A program made the translations under genes and the position numbers. Source: an uncultured Campylobacter sp. (GTDB lineage Bacteria; Campylobacterota; Campylobacteria; Campylobacterales; Campylobacteraceae). Taken from it: DNA of 36,683 bases. The stretch lies in the NCBI RefSeq assembly GCF_937997405.1, contig NZ_CALKTL010000182.1, positions 1-36,683 on the forward strand, written 5' to 3'. This document shows, piece after piece, positions 1-8,211 of the stretch (the stretch's first letter is position 1; each line of letters opens with the position of its first letter). The notes beneath the pieces are model-generated. The model ran no database searches and was not told the DNA's origin. It worked only from the letters and a program-made list of their open reading frames with translations.

Positions 1-546
1 AATATTAAGCTTCAGACTTGAATTATAAATCGTGCAATCGCCGATTTTATCAATATTTAAAAGCGGATTATGCACGTGTCCGCAAAGGATTATTTTTGCT
101 TTTAAAAGTCCGTGCTTTAGCACTCGAAAAAGCTCTTTATCACCAAAATCTCTGCCGCGCTCTATGGACGTTTGCGTATGTGCAGGCGGAATATGCGTAA
201 GTAGCACGTCGCACTCTGCAAAATCCAAAATATCCGCGCAGAGATAAGGGGCGCAGCCAAATTTAATACCCTCAAGCGTCTTAATATCGCCATCCGCATA
301 AATATTAGACGCTCGTATCCAAGAAACGTCGCCAGACTCACTCACGTCATGATTTCCGCTACATACAAAGATAGGCTTTTTAAAATTTTCTAACCACCGC
401 TTCACCCACGCTTTTTGTCCTATGATATCTTTTTGGTTTGTGTCTATCAGATCGCCGCTTATGCAACAAATGTCAAATTCTAAGCTTAAAATTCGATCAA
501 ATTTAGCCTTATCGAAATGTAGATCACTCGCATGCAGAATTTTCAT
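1..546 (-). CDS. Calcineurin-like metallophosphoesterase (3' end beyond window)
   Basis: The minus strand is open from an ATG at 546 to the left edge, 182 codons without a stop. The translation starts MKILHASDLHF and carries the metallophosphoesterase motif set in order: D-L-H near residue 8, S-G-D-L near 35, G-N-H-D near 70, a His in LLTHIPPAHT near 128 and G-H-V-H near 160. These residues hold the two metal ions in this superfamily. It is probably a small cytoplasmic phosphohydrolase; the substrate cannot be read from the sequence. No strong ribosome binding site precedes the ATG, but the D-x-H motif begins within eight residues of it, as is usual for the family. A TATAAT on the minus strand at 646-651 could be its promoter. 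The C-terminus is missing because the window ends. Confidence 0.85.
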   Translation of the reverse strand, partial: MKILHASDLHFDKAKFDRILSLEFDICCISGDLIDTNQKDIIGQKAWVKRWLENFKKPIFVCSGNHDVSESGDVSWIRASNIYADGDIKTLEGIKFGCAPYLCADILDFAECDVLLTHIPPAHTQTSIERGRDFGDKELFRVLKHGLLKAKIILCGHVHNPLLNIDKIGDCTIYNSSLKLNI

Positions 547-755
547 AACGTTTTTGGACTACCGCTTTTATATAATTTAGAAACCTTGCTCGCTAACGAT
601 TTTAACTTCTCTTTCATTACTTATCCGTTTTTTGAAATTCTGCGCATTATATCTAAATTTAAGTAGCCATATTCCCGTTATAAGTGAAATTGAAGCAATT
701 TATAAAATTTAAAATTCTCATTTTGTAAATAAATTTGATAAAATTTAGCCATTTA

Positions 756-769
756 TTGATTATAATCAA
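756..769. promoter_or_regulatory. Perfect FNR/DNR-type operator upstream of hcp
   Basis: TTGAT-TATA-ATCAA is a perfect match to the consensus of the Crp/Fnr superfamily (FNR, DNR, NnrR type); the palindrome extends to 16 bp at 755-770. Its centre (762.5) lies 41.5 bases before a predicted start near 804, the class II activator position, with TAAAAT at 792-797 as the -10. Regulation of hcp genes by oxygen- or NO-sensing members of this superfamily is well known. No regulator gene is in the window. Confidence 0.7.
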
Positions 770-791
770 TTTTTTTGCCTAAATAAAATCT

Positions 792-797
792 TAAAAT
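792..797 (+). promoter_or_regulatory. -10 element of the hcp promoter
   Basis: TAAAAT here is the only -10 candidate correctly placed downstream of the FNR-type palindrome. It predicts a start near 804 and a leader of about 25 nt before the ATG at 829, with AAAGGA as ribosome binding site. Confidence 0.5.
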
Positions 798-828
798 TAC
801 CAACTAAATTTTTTACAAAGGATTTTCT

Positions 829-2157
829 ATGAGCGACAATCTAGAGATGTTCTGTCATCAGTGCCAAATGAGCGTACCCGAGGGCTGCGGCGCAAAGGGC
901 CAAGACAAAGGCACCTGCGGCAAAACCTCGACGCTGGCGTTACTTCAGGACACTATGGTTTTCGGACTTAAAGGCCTTAGCGCCTACCGCCACCACGCGC
1001 ACGAGCTCGGCGCCGATACTAGCGCGGTCGATACCGTTATGGCGGACACGCTGTATTTTACGCTGACGAACTCAAATTTTAACTTTGACGAGCATATCGC
1101 GCAGCTGATGGCCGTCGGAAGCGCGGGCGTGCAGATGATGGATATTTTAAGCGAGGCGCATACCGCAAAATTCGGCGTACCAACCCCGGTTAAGGTAAGC
1201 CAAAACAAGGTCGAGGGCAAGGCGATTTTGGTTAGCGGACACAACCTGCATGCTCTTGAGGCGCTGCTAAAGGCGACCGAAGGCAAGGGTATCAATATCT
1301 ACACTCACTCCGAGATGCTTCCTGCGCACGGCTATCCGCAGCTTCGCAAGTATCCGCACCTAAAGGGCAACGTCGGCAAGGCGTGGTTCGATCAGACTAA
1401 GCTTTTTAACGAATTTAAAGGCGCGATTTTGATGACCACGAACTGCATCGTGCCGCTTCGCTCGTCCTGTAGCTACGCAGATAGGCTGTTTGGCTACTCT
1501 ATCGCGGGCACAGATGGGATCAAACATATCCAAAACGACGATTTTACGCCGCTCATCGAGTGCGCGCTTGCATGCGGCGACGTGAGTATGGACAGCGACG
1601 AGAGCTTGGTGACGGGCGGACACTACAAGACGATTTTGAGCCTCGCGCCGCAAATTTTAGACGCGATCAAATCTGGCAAAATCCGCCGCTTTTTCGTCAT
1701 CGCAGGCTGCGACGCACCCGGCAAGGGACGCGAGTATTACCGCGAGCTAGCGCTCAGCCTACCGAAGGACTGCGTGATTTTGACCTCCAGCTGCGGCAAA
1801 TTCCGCTTCAACGACGTGGATTTCGGAACCGTGCCCGGCACCGAGCTTCCGCGCTATATCGATCTAGGCCAGTGCAACGACAGCAACGGCGCGGTCAAGA
1901 TCGCCTTGGCGCTAAGCGAGGCTACGGGCATCGCGGTAAACGATCTGCCGGTCTCGATCGTGCTGATGTGGATGGAGCAAAAGGCGGTCATCATCCTGCT
2001 TGCGCTGTTTAGCTTGGGCGTTAAGAATATCAACGTGGGCCCTACGGTGCCTGAGTTTTTCAACGACGAAATTTTGGGCTTTTTGGTTCAAAATTTCGGC
2101 CTTCGCCTAATCAGCGGCGACGCGCAGGCGGATCTGAAATACTTCCTGGGCGAATAA
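829..2157 (+). CDS. hcp: Hybrid cluster protein (hydroxylamine/NO reductase), short class III type
   Basis: This is a 442-residue hybrid cluster protein. It reduces hydroxylamine in vitro and in several bacteria acts as an NO reductase in nitrosative stress. Hybrid-cluster ligands are all visible: H138 (GHNL), E162 (HSEM), C206 (TTNC), C294 (AGCDAPG), C322 (SSCGKF), C349 (LGQCN), E383 and K385 (WMEQKAV). The N-terminal cubane cysteines are C9, C12, C20 and C30, giving CX2CX7CX9C; the last spacing is four residues longer than the CX5C of class I enzymes. The length, about 100 residues below class I/II, fits class III proteins, which lack part of the helical region after the first cysteine motif. 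No hcr reductase gene is adjacent. The start is supported by AAAGGA and by the motif at residue 9. An FNR-type box lies 60 bp upstream and a hairpin follows the stop. Confidence 0.95.
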   Translation: MSDNLEMFCHQCQMSVPEGCGAKGQDKGTCGKTSTLALLQDTMVFGLKGLSAYRHHAHELGADTSAVDTVMADTLYFTLTNSNFNFDEHIAQLMAVGSAGVQMMDILSEAHTAKFGVPTPVKVSQNKVEGKAILVSGHNLHALEALLKATEGKGINIYTHSEMLPAHGYPQLRKYPHLKGNVGKAWFDQTKLFNEFKGAILMTTNCIVPLRSSCSYADRLFGYSIAGTDGIKHIQNDDFTPLIECALACGDVSMDSDESLVTGGHYKTILSLAPQILDAIKSGKIRRFFVIAGCDAPGKGREYYRELALSLPKDCVILTSSCGKFRFNDVDFGTVPGTELPRYIDLGQCNDSNGAVKIALALSEATGIAVNDLPVSIVLMWMEQKAVIILLALFSLGVKNINVGPTVPEFFNDEILGFLVQNFGLRLISGDAQADLKYFLGE

Positions 2158-2177
2158 ATTTCATAGAGAGGCAAATC

Positions 2178-2221
2178 GGGTAAATTTAAAATTCGGCAAA
2201 GCTTCAATTTTAAATTTACCC
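2178..2221 (+). terminator. Hairpin terminator after hcp
   Basis: Two 16-base arms (2178-2193 and 2206-2221) are perfectly complementary around a 12-nt loop, starting 20 bases after the hcp stop and followed by TTTATAT. The stem is AT-rich apart from its GGG/CCC base, and the T-run is short. Confidence 0.6.
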
Positions 2222-3015
2222 TTTATATAGCGCTTTTAGCGGAGCTAGCCGATCCACTCCACGGCTATTTTGCGCCGACGCTCATATTTAAATTTCACGA
2301 CTATGCCGTCCTTCTTAATTTAAATTTTAAAATTTCATAATCTCACTAAATGCTTCGCAAAATTTAATTAAGTGCTTTTTTTACACATTCAAATTCCAAT
2401 CGTCTTTGCTATTACAATCCTTCTTTTTCTGTGTAAGTATTTATCTTATCCGTATCGCTGCCGCTTATAGTAACCGCTATAGTGTAGCCGTCTTGATGCT
2501 TGGTATCTCATAAAATTTTCCGTATCATCTCATTGTTCGCTATCAGATATTGAAATTTAGTGCCGTTAAAATTTTAAATAAATATAGTATTTTCACAGGA
2601 TTTTTAATCGGGATTTAAATACGGATTTTAATCTAAATTTTGAGATTATTTTATAAGCGCATGGCGCACGGCTTGTGGAAATAAAATTTTAAGCAGATTT
2701 TGTGCAAAACTTCAAAATGCAGCTCAAACTCGCAAACAGATAAATTCGCTGTAGCCTTGCGTTTAGAATTCAGCGCTAGTGATAAATTTTGCATCTTTAC
2801 TTCGGTGCAAATTTTAAAATTCTATGCAGGAGATAAAATTATAAGCCCGCGCAATGCATGAATTCTAAAATTCCATGCCCCACACGACACATAAATTTTG
2901 AAATTTTAAAATTTCACGCCGCAGATAAAATTTAGGAATTTCCTTTTGCGGTAAAATTTTAAAACTCTACCACAAATCCGCTGTCCGCGCGGCGAGTTCC
3001 AAATCCGTCTAGAAC
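2222..3015. other. Non-coding AT-rich spacer with a possible gene remnant
   Basis: No intact gene is visible on either strand. The right half is filled with variants of AAATTTTAAAATT between short GC-rich pieces. The only coding-like trace is the minus-strand fragment at 2412-2573 listed separately. hcp and pdxY converge into this spacer. Confidence 0.6.
2412..2573 (-). pseudogene. Fragment of an unrecognised small protein, interrupted by TGA
   Basis: One minus-strand frame reads GTKFQYLIANNEMIRKIL, then a TGA, then DTKHQDGYTIAVTISGSD and ends KEGL-stop. The residue mix looks like real protein rather than random translation, and the stop falls inside what appears to be one continuous chain. 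No start codon remains. I do not recognise the family. Confidence 0.3.
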
Positions 3016-3846
3016 TTAGATTTTCCTCACCAGCTCGGGGATTATCGCTTCGAAATCGACCCCTTCGTATCCGTTGCGCTCCTCGTCGCTCATCGTCTCT
3101 TTGATCGTGCTGACGACGAAATCCGCAGCGATACGAACCGCAGTTTCCAGCGACTTGCCGCGCATTATTGCGCCGAAAGCTACGGCTGCGAAAATATCGC
3201 CGGTGCCGTTAAATTTGACCGGCAGCAGCTCGTGAAAATACTCGTTCGTCTTGCCCGTGCGCGCATCGTAGCTAAAAACCCCACACTGATCGGCGATGTA
3301 GCCGATACCTTTTAAAATGACCTGCCTAGCGCCCAGCTCTCGAAGCCTTGCAAGCAGATCCATGATAAAATCCCTATCTGCCCCCTCTCGGTACGGCACG
3401 CCGGTGATCGCGCAGGCCTCCGTGATGTTGGGCGTGATGATGTCGGCTTGAGCGCACAGAAGCGCCATCATACGGGCAAAATCCTCGTTAAAGCCAGGAT
3501 AAAATACGCCGTTATCGCCCATACAAGGATCGACCAAAATGGTCTTACCCGCGCCGCCGAAGCTCGCAAATAGCTCGCTCATAATCTCGATCTGTGCCGC
3601 CGAGCCCAAAAAGCCCGTGTAGATGCCGTCAAATACCACTCCGCGGTCTTTCCAGTGCGCCATGATCGCGCGTATTTGAGAGCTTAGATCGCAAAAGGTG
3701 TAGCCCGAAAAGCCCGTATGCATCGATAAAACCGCCGTAGGGATCACGCTCGTGCTCATCCCCATCGCGCTTAGTATCGGCAAGGCGACGGTTAGCGAAA
3801 CCTTGCCCACGCAGGATATATCTTGAACGGTAAGAACTTTTTTCAT
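3016..3846 (-). CDS. pdxY: Pyridoxal/pyridoxamine kinase, PdxY type
   Basis: A ribokinase-fold vitamin B6 kinase of about 276 residues; it phosphorylates pyridoxal or pyridoxamine with ATP in the PLP salvage pathway in the cytoplasm. Visible signatures are VQDISCVGKVSL at the N-terminus (the D-x-S...G-x-x-S/A pattern of PdxK/PdxY enzymes), YTGFLG near residue 85, VDPCMGDNG near 125, TPNITEA near 145 and FNGTGD near 220, whose Asp is the catalytic base. A GTG codon lies directly before this ATG (3849), but AGGA is only 3 nt from the GTG and 6 nt from the ATG, so the ATG at 3846 is preferred. Single gene, converging on hcp. The PdxY assignment rests on length and the N-terminal motif; substrate preference cannot be read. 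Confidence 0.88.
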   Translation of the reverse strand: MKKVLTVQDISCVGKVSLTVALPILSAMGMSTSVIPTAVLSMHTGFSGYTFCDLSSQIRAIMAHWKDRGVVFDGIYTGFLGSAAQIEIMSELFASFGGAGKTILVDPCMGDNGVFYPGFNEDFARMMALLCAQADIITPNITEACAITGVPYREGADRDFIMDLLARLRELGARQVILKGIGYIADQCGVFSYDARTGKTNEYFHELLPVKFNGTGDIFAAVAFGAIMRGKSLETAVRIAADFVVSTIKETMSDEERNGYEGVDFEAIIPELVRKI

Positions 3847-4023
3847 CACAATTCCTAAAATTTTTGGCTCTATTTTACCGCTATTTATATTAAAAAGGCG
3901 AATTTAAATAAAATTTACTCTACGAATAGTCTAAATTTATATTATTTTTGGCGTTTTTCCGCTAAATTTTATCTCGGGTCCGCCGTAAATTCGGCGTATA
4001 AATTTAACGACAAAAGGCAAAAA

Positions 4024-4926
4024 ATGATAACCGCAAAGGCCCTTTACGCATCTGCTCGCCTTAGATCGCTGCCGCTTAGCGTCTCGGGCGTACTGCTCGG
4101 CAGCGGCGCAGCATACGGCGCGGGCGTATTTAGAGCGGATATTTTCGCACTGGCGCTGCTTACGACGCTGCTGTTTCAGGTGCTAAGCGACTACGCCAAC
4201 GACTACGGCGATGCGGTGAAAGGCACCGACGACGATGGCAGGCTTGGGCCGCGTCGCGCGATCCAAACCGGGCAGATGAGCGCCGAGCAGATGAAGCGCG
4301 TCATCGTCGCTACGGCACTGCTTTCGGCACTTTCGAGCCTCGCGCTAAGCGTTTTGGCGTTTGGCGAGCGGTTTTATCTCGTGCTGCTATTTTTAGCGCT
4401 GGGCGGCGCGTCGATATTTGCTGCGATCCGCTACACCGTAGGAGCCGGCGCATACGGATACCTGGGGCTCGGCGACGTTTTCGTGTTTTTGTTTTTTGGG
4501 CTACTTAGCGTGCTGGGCTCGTACTTTTTATACGCGCGTTCGCTCGATGCGGCGCTGCTGCTGCCTGCGTGCGCGTGCGGGTTGCTAAGCACGGCGGTGC
4601 TAAATTTAAATAACATGCGCGACATCCAAAACGACGCGCTAAAGGGCAAGCGCACGGTCCCCGTTCGTATCGGGCTGCGCGCCGCCAAGCGCTACCACTA
4701 CGCGCTGATCGCGGGCGGAGCGGGTCTGATGCTTTGCTACTCGCTTTTGCGCGGAGATTCAGGCGTAAAACTACTCTACGTAGCTAGCTTTGCGCCGCTT
4801 ATTAGGCACCTATTTTTCGTCTTAAAAGTGCGGGAATGCCGCGACTTCGACGGGCAGCTAAAGGTAGTCGCACTCTGCACATTTGCGATGTCGGCGCTGT
4901 TTTTCGTCGGGGAGATTTTGAGCTAA
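4024..4926 (+). CDS. menA: 1,4-dihydroxy-2-naphthoate polyprenyltransferase (MenA-like, UbiA superfamily)
   Basis: A 300-residue polytopic membrane prenyltransferase with about eight hydrophobic segments. The first Asp-rich prenyl-diphosphate motif is SDYANDYGDAVKGTDDD (about residues 59-75), followed by GPRRAIQTG; the second is LNNMRDIQND...GKRT near 195-210. The run NDYGD-x-VKGxD...GPxR...xxG is characteristic of MenA, which attaches the polyprenyl tail to DHNA in menaquinone synthesis. Campylobacter species generally make menaquinone by the futalosine route, so the true substrate could be the 6-naphthoate intermediate. AAAAGG precedes the ATG by 6 nt. No other quinone gene is nearby; pdxY is divergent upstream. 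Confidence 0.85.
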   Translation: MITAKALYASARLRSLPLSVSGVLLGSGAAYGAGVFRADIFALALLTTLLFQVLSDYANDYGDAVKGTDDDGRLGPRRAIQTGQMSAEQMKRVIVATALLSALSSLALSVLAFGERFYLVLLFLALGGASIFAAIRYTVGAGAYGYLGLGDVFVFLFFGLLSVLGSYFLYARSLDAALLLPACACGLLSTAVLNLNNMRDIQNDALKGKRTVPVRIGLRAAKRYHYALIAGGAGLMLCYSLLRGDSGVKLLYVASFAPLIRHLFFVLKVRECRDFDGQLKVVALCTFAMSALFFVGEILS

Positions 4927-5466
4927 ATTTAAACGCCGCACGGATAAAATTTACGAAATGCGGCGCGGCGGCAAAGCCCTCTTGCGCGCAAAAACACTTC
5001 GGCATAAGCTCTCATATCTTGCGACAAACCCATTTGTGCATAGAAAAGTTTCGCGGCAAACTCGCTTAATGAGAACGCATAGCACCGTATCTGCCCGCCT
5101 GGCGCGTACCACGATAAAATTTAAGAGGGCAAACTACGAAATCTCCGCGCTGTCTCGTGTCGTCAAATTAAGCGAGCATACCGCTCTTAAGTCCATACAA
5201 GCCCTGTCACACCACACTTTAATTGCCGTTTTGGCGACAGGCTGCCCGCCTTCTGCGTCAAATTTAAAAACTAGAGCATTAATTCTACAAAAGGTCCGCG
5301 TGTTTGGCGCGGTGGGCTTTGTGCTTATTGCACGGCGGCAGTTCGCACCGCAAACGTTGCTTTAGCCCTACTTTTGAGCCCTCGCGCCGCTAAAATTTTA
5401 CTAAATTTTACGCACTGCCTCTTTGAAACGACGCTTACAAAACCATGTCTTTCTGTACATAGCCCC
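4927..5466. other. Spacer without a recognisable gene
   Basis: A plus-strand frame of 135 codons runs through 4958-5365, but it has no ribosome binding site, is very basic and matches no family I know; I treat it as chance. The other frames are broken. Nothing regulatory is clear. Confidence 0.5.
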
Positions 5467-5753
5467 TTAAAATTCGAAGCAATTTTGCACGTTGTTTAGA
5501 ACTTCGCAATCGCAATACCCGCCGTTTTGCTCGCAAAAGTCCAAAACCGCCGCTTCATTCTACGCGCGGCGAGCTCGCAAAAACTCCAACGTGAGCCTAT
5601 GCGTGCCGTCGTAGCCACGATGTGCAAGCCCTAGCCCAAGAACTCAAATAGCCCCTTAAACTCCGCCCTATTCATAGACAGGCTCTTTTCAAATGCATCT
5701 CACTGCCGCTGCGCCGTGAGCTTTTTGAGTTCCTTTTTTCTGGATTTTTCCAC
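5467..5753 (-). pseudogene. Decayed DUF2695-family gene
   Basis: A good ribosome binding site (AAAGGAG) precedes a GTG at 5753, and the reading starts VEKSRKKELKKLTAQRQ before a TGA. In the same frame it continues DAFEKSLSMNRAEFKGLFEFLG, shifts frame to GLAHRGYDGTHRLTLEFLR, and shifts again to EAAVLDFCEQNGGYCDCEVL followed by NNVQNCFEF and a TAA. The C-terminal block with GGYCDCEV is the hallmark of DUF2695, small proteins of about 90 residues and unknown function; the total span fits that length. At least one nonsense change and two frameshifts rule out an active product. Confidence 0.65.
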
Positions 5754-6074
5754 TATTTCTCCTTTGCTGCGCCGCCTTGCCGCATGGATATCCTTTGGGC
5801 GCATTAACCTCATACCCGTCGTCCTCTGCCTCAAGCGGCATGCAAATTTCATCCAAACCATGCGCTAGCTCGTCTATACCGAAATAATGCTTATTAATTT
5901 TTAGAAGATTGAAATTATAGCAAAAGCAGAGCGCGAAATCGCAAATCCGATGATTAAATTTTATCTAGAATAAAGAGCTATGTTTTCGGCTAAATTTTGC
6001 CGTACCGAGGGATAAAATTTAGCAAATTCGGATGAAATTCTATCGAGTAGATGTGTAGAATTTGACCATAAACT
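5754..6074. other. Spacer with a start-less open frame
   Basis: On the minus strand a frame stays open from about 5950 down into the DUF2695 remnant and includes GIDELAHGLDEICMPLEAED. It has no good start and no recognised family. It could be the tail of another lost gene upstream of the DUF2695 remnant. Confidence 0.3.
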
Positions 6075-6109
6075 AAAACAAAAGCGGCCGCGCTCGAAAT
6101 ACGGCCGCT
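6075..6109 (-). terminator. Rho-independent terminator of assT
   Basis: Arms AGCGGCCG (6083-6090) and CGGCCGCT (6102-6109) form a perfect 8-bp GC-rich stem with an 11-nt loop. On the minus strand the stem is followed by TTTGTTTT. It sits about 20 bases beyond the assT stop codon. Confidence 0.8.
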
Positions 6110-6129
6110 AAATTTTAAAATTTTAAATT

Positions 6130-7977
6130 TTACTTCTCAAACGCCTTTTCTAGGCTAAACGGAAACGCCTGATAGCCCATCGCGTTGGTCATTTTGATTT
6201 CGATTGACGGCTCTTTTGCGCCCCACTCAAACTCGTTGATGTGAGGGCTAGGCACGCCGACGGGACGACCCTTGGCGATGTCAAACTGCATGCCGGCAAC
6301 CGCCGAGTAAACCATCACGCTATCAAGATCGTCTTGATACTGCGCTAGCGAAGTAACCGAGCTGTACCACTCGCTGCCGCGCTGTTTGCCGTATTCCCAG
6401 ACCTGCTCGACGGTTTTAGCTTTTTCGTCGATTTTATAGACGACCGCGCGGGAGTATTTCATACCCGCCATCGCAGGCTGCTCCATGCCGCGGGTGTCGC
6501 CGTTGTCAAAGACGGTGAGATACACTACGCCCTTTTTGGACTTGCTATCGATGCGAAATGCCGTATGCTGCGTCCACTGCCAGTCAAATCCACCCTTCTC
6601 GCTCTCATATCCCGGGCATTTTGAGTATTCGTCCTCGCAGACGATCTTTTTGCCGTCTTTATCTACCGGCTGGAGCAAGTAGCCCTTAAACTGATCCTTC
6701 CAGCCCTTATGCGCGCCCATTATCCATTTGACTTTTTTGTCGCGGCCGATCTTGATGACGGCGTCTTGGTGGCGGCTGGAGATGATGATACTATCGTCGC
6801 TTGGGTCGTAGTCCACGCTATTTACGTGAGCCCAGTTGCGTCCAGGGCCCGAGCCTACGATGTCGCCCCATTTTTCGTTCGTATCCATCTCGGCTAGCTC
6901 GTCCGCGCTCGCGGTGTGGCCCGCCTTGCTAGCGTCGATGTTTAAGCATACCGCGCCCTGATCGAGAGTTTTTAGCACGATGTCGCGATACGGATCGAGA
7001 ATTTCATATAATCTAAAATCATCCACGACGTTGCCGTCGCGATCGACCTCGACGATGACGTCGCGCACGGTGCGGACGTTTTTGCCGTCGGCGCGCTTAT
7101 AGTTGGCGTTTGCCGCGCGAAGGAAGTAGTGCCCGTTTTGCGCTACGTCCATAGAGTGCGAGAAGTCGTTGTAGCCCGCAGGCAGCTCGCGGTTAAAGAT
7201 TTCGCGCCCCATTATGTCGTATTTAGCGTATCTTTGGCCATATCCCCACGTCATCGCGCCGTCGTCGTTTTGTTTAAAGCCCATCATGACGCCCGCGGAA
7301 AAAGGCTGTTTAAGGTCGTAAATTTTACTCGGCTCCAGATACCAGCGCACTTCGCCTTTGGTATCTAGGATGAAGTTGTTCGGACTATAGTTCCACTCGA
7401 TCGCGCCGCCTGCAGGGTTGTTCCACACGACTTTGGTGCCTTTGCCGGTTTTATTTACGAAGTTATTTACGTAGTAAAGGCGGTTTGCAAATTTGGCGCT
7501 CGGAGCCTTTACGACTTCGATTTTATCAAACAGCGCGCCCTTTTGAGACGGCATGCCAGAGCTCTCCAAGTAGATCGCGGGAGCGTAAATTTTATAGGTT
7601 TCTTTTACGCGTTCGGTTTGACCCTTGTAAATTTTATCGTACTCGACCTCGACGGTGTTTTGATAGTCAGGGTAAAGTCCAAAAACAGGGATTCCGCCGT
7701 GCGTGCGAAGGTGTTTATCGGCGACTTTATAGCTGATAACCTGACCACCCGGCTTTGGTACGATAGTGACTTTCGCGTTTGCTAGCGTGTAGCCGCCGTT
7801 TTTGATCACCGCCGTTAGAGGCGCGATGTCGTATGGGTTTACGACTACTTCGCCGATCTTGCCCGGGATGCCGTAGTCGATGTGTGCGCCGCTAGGTCCG
7901 CCGATAGCCATCGCGTCCGTGCTTAGACCGCCTAAAAGCGCCACAGCTAGCGCAAATGAGGAAAGAGTTCGCTTCAT
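6130..7977 (-). CDS. assT: Periplasmic arylsulfate sulfotransferase AssT
   Basis: A 615-residue AssT, which transfers sulfate from one phenolic sulfate ester to another phenol in the periplasm without PAPS. A signal peptide ends at AMA (about residue 24). In mature numbering, candidate active-site residues fall close to those of E. coli CFT073 AssT (from memory H252, H356, N358, R374, H436): H274 (DFSH), H384 and N386 (WAHVN), R402 (SSRH) and H471 (WTQHTA, the presumed nucleophile). C447 and C454 match the short disulfide pair that DsbL forms in the E. coli enzyme. AAGGAG lies 8 nt before the ATG. It is divergent from dsbL-dsbI across 234 bp, with a possible -10 (TAAAAT on the minus strand) at 8010-8015. 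A paralogue lies at 14220-16000. Confidence 0.95.
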   Translation of the reverse strand: MKRTLSSFALAVALLGGLSTDAMAIGGPSGAHIDYGIPGKIGEVVVNPYDIAPLTAVIKNGGYTLANAKVTIVPKPGGQVISYKVADKHLRTHGGIPVFGLYPDYQNTVEVEYDKIYKGQTERVKETYKIYAPAIYLESSGMPSQKGALFDKIEVVKAPSAKFANRLYYVNNFVNKTGKGTKVVWNNPAGGAIEWNYSPNNFILDTKGEVRWYLEPSKIYDLKQPFSAGVMMGFKQNDDGAMTWGYGQRYAKYDIMGREIFNRELPAGYNDFSHSMDVAQNGHYFLRAANANYKRADGKNVRTVRDVIVEVDRDGNVVDDFRLYEILDPYRDIVLKTLDQGAVCLNIDASKAGHTASADELAEMDTNEKWGDIVGSGPGRNWAHVNSVDYDPSDDSIIISSRHQDAVIKIGRDKKVKWIMGAHKGWKDQFKGYLLQPVDKDGKKIVCEDEYSKCPGYESEKGGFDWQWTQHTAFRIDSKSKKGVVYLTVFDNGDTRGMEQPAMAGMKYSRAVVYKIDEKAKTVEQVWEYGKQRGSEWYSSVTSLAQYQDDLDSVMVYSAVAGMQFDIAKGRPVGVPSPHINEFEWGAKEPSIEIKMTNAMGYQAFPFSLEKAFEK

Positions 7978-8211
7978 CTTATTCTCCTTTGAATTGGTTT
8001 GATATCGTAATTTTAATCAACCTCGCTAACGTAGAAATCACGCGTTTATTAAAACTTGCTTAATTGTAAAAAATAATTTCAAATTTTGGCTTTTGTGCCA
8101 AAATTTAGTCGAAATTCTATAAATTTAATCTAAAATTTATCTTAGCGTGAGTTTTGCGGCGGCGAGAGAATATAAAATTAACGCAAACAAAATCATTTTA
8201 AGGAGCATTCC
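7978..8211. promoter_or_regulatory. Divergent promoter region between assT and dsbL
   Basis: Toward dsbL, TATAAA at 8171-8176 would start RNA near 8183 with a leader of about 29 nt. Toward assT, a minus-strand TAAAAT at 8010-8015 would give a similar leader. TTGAT and ATCAA occur at about 8009 and 8017 but are wrongly spaced for an FNR box. Shared control of assT and its oxidation pair from this region is likely but inferred. Confidence 0.5.

Noticed and set aside
3847..3849. GTG start for the pyridoxal kinase
   Set aside because: Only 3 nt from AGGA; the ATG right after it is at the proper 6 nt.
4958..5365. 135-codon plus-strand frame in the spacer after menA
   Set aside because: No ribosome binding site, very basic composition, no family resemblance, and it lies in a stretch of decayed DNA.
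8007..8020. FNR-like TTGAT/ATCAA half-sites between assT and dsbL
   Set aside because: The spacing between halves is not the 4 bases required.
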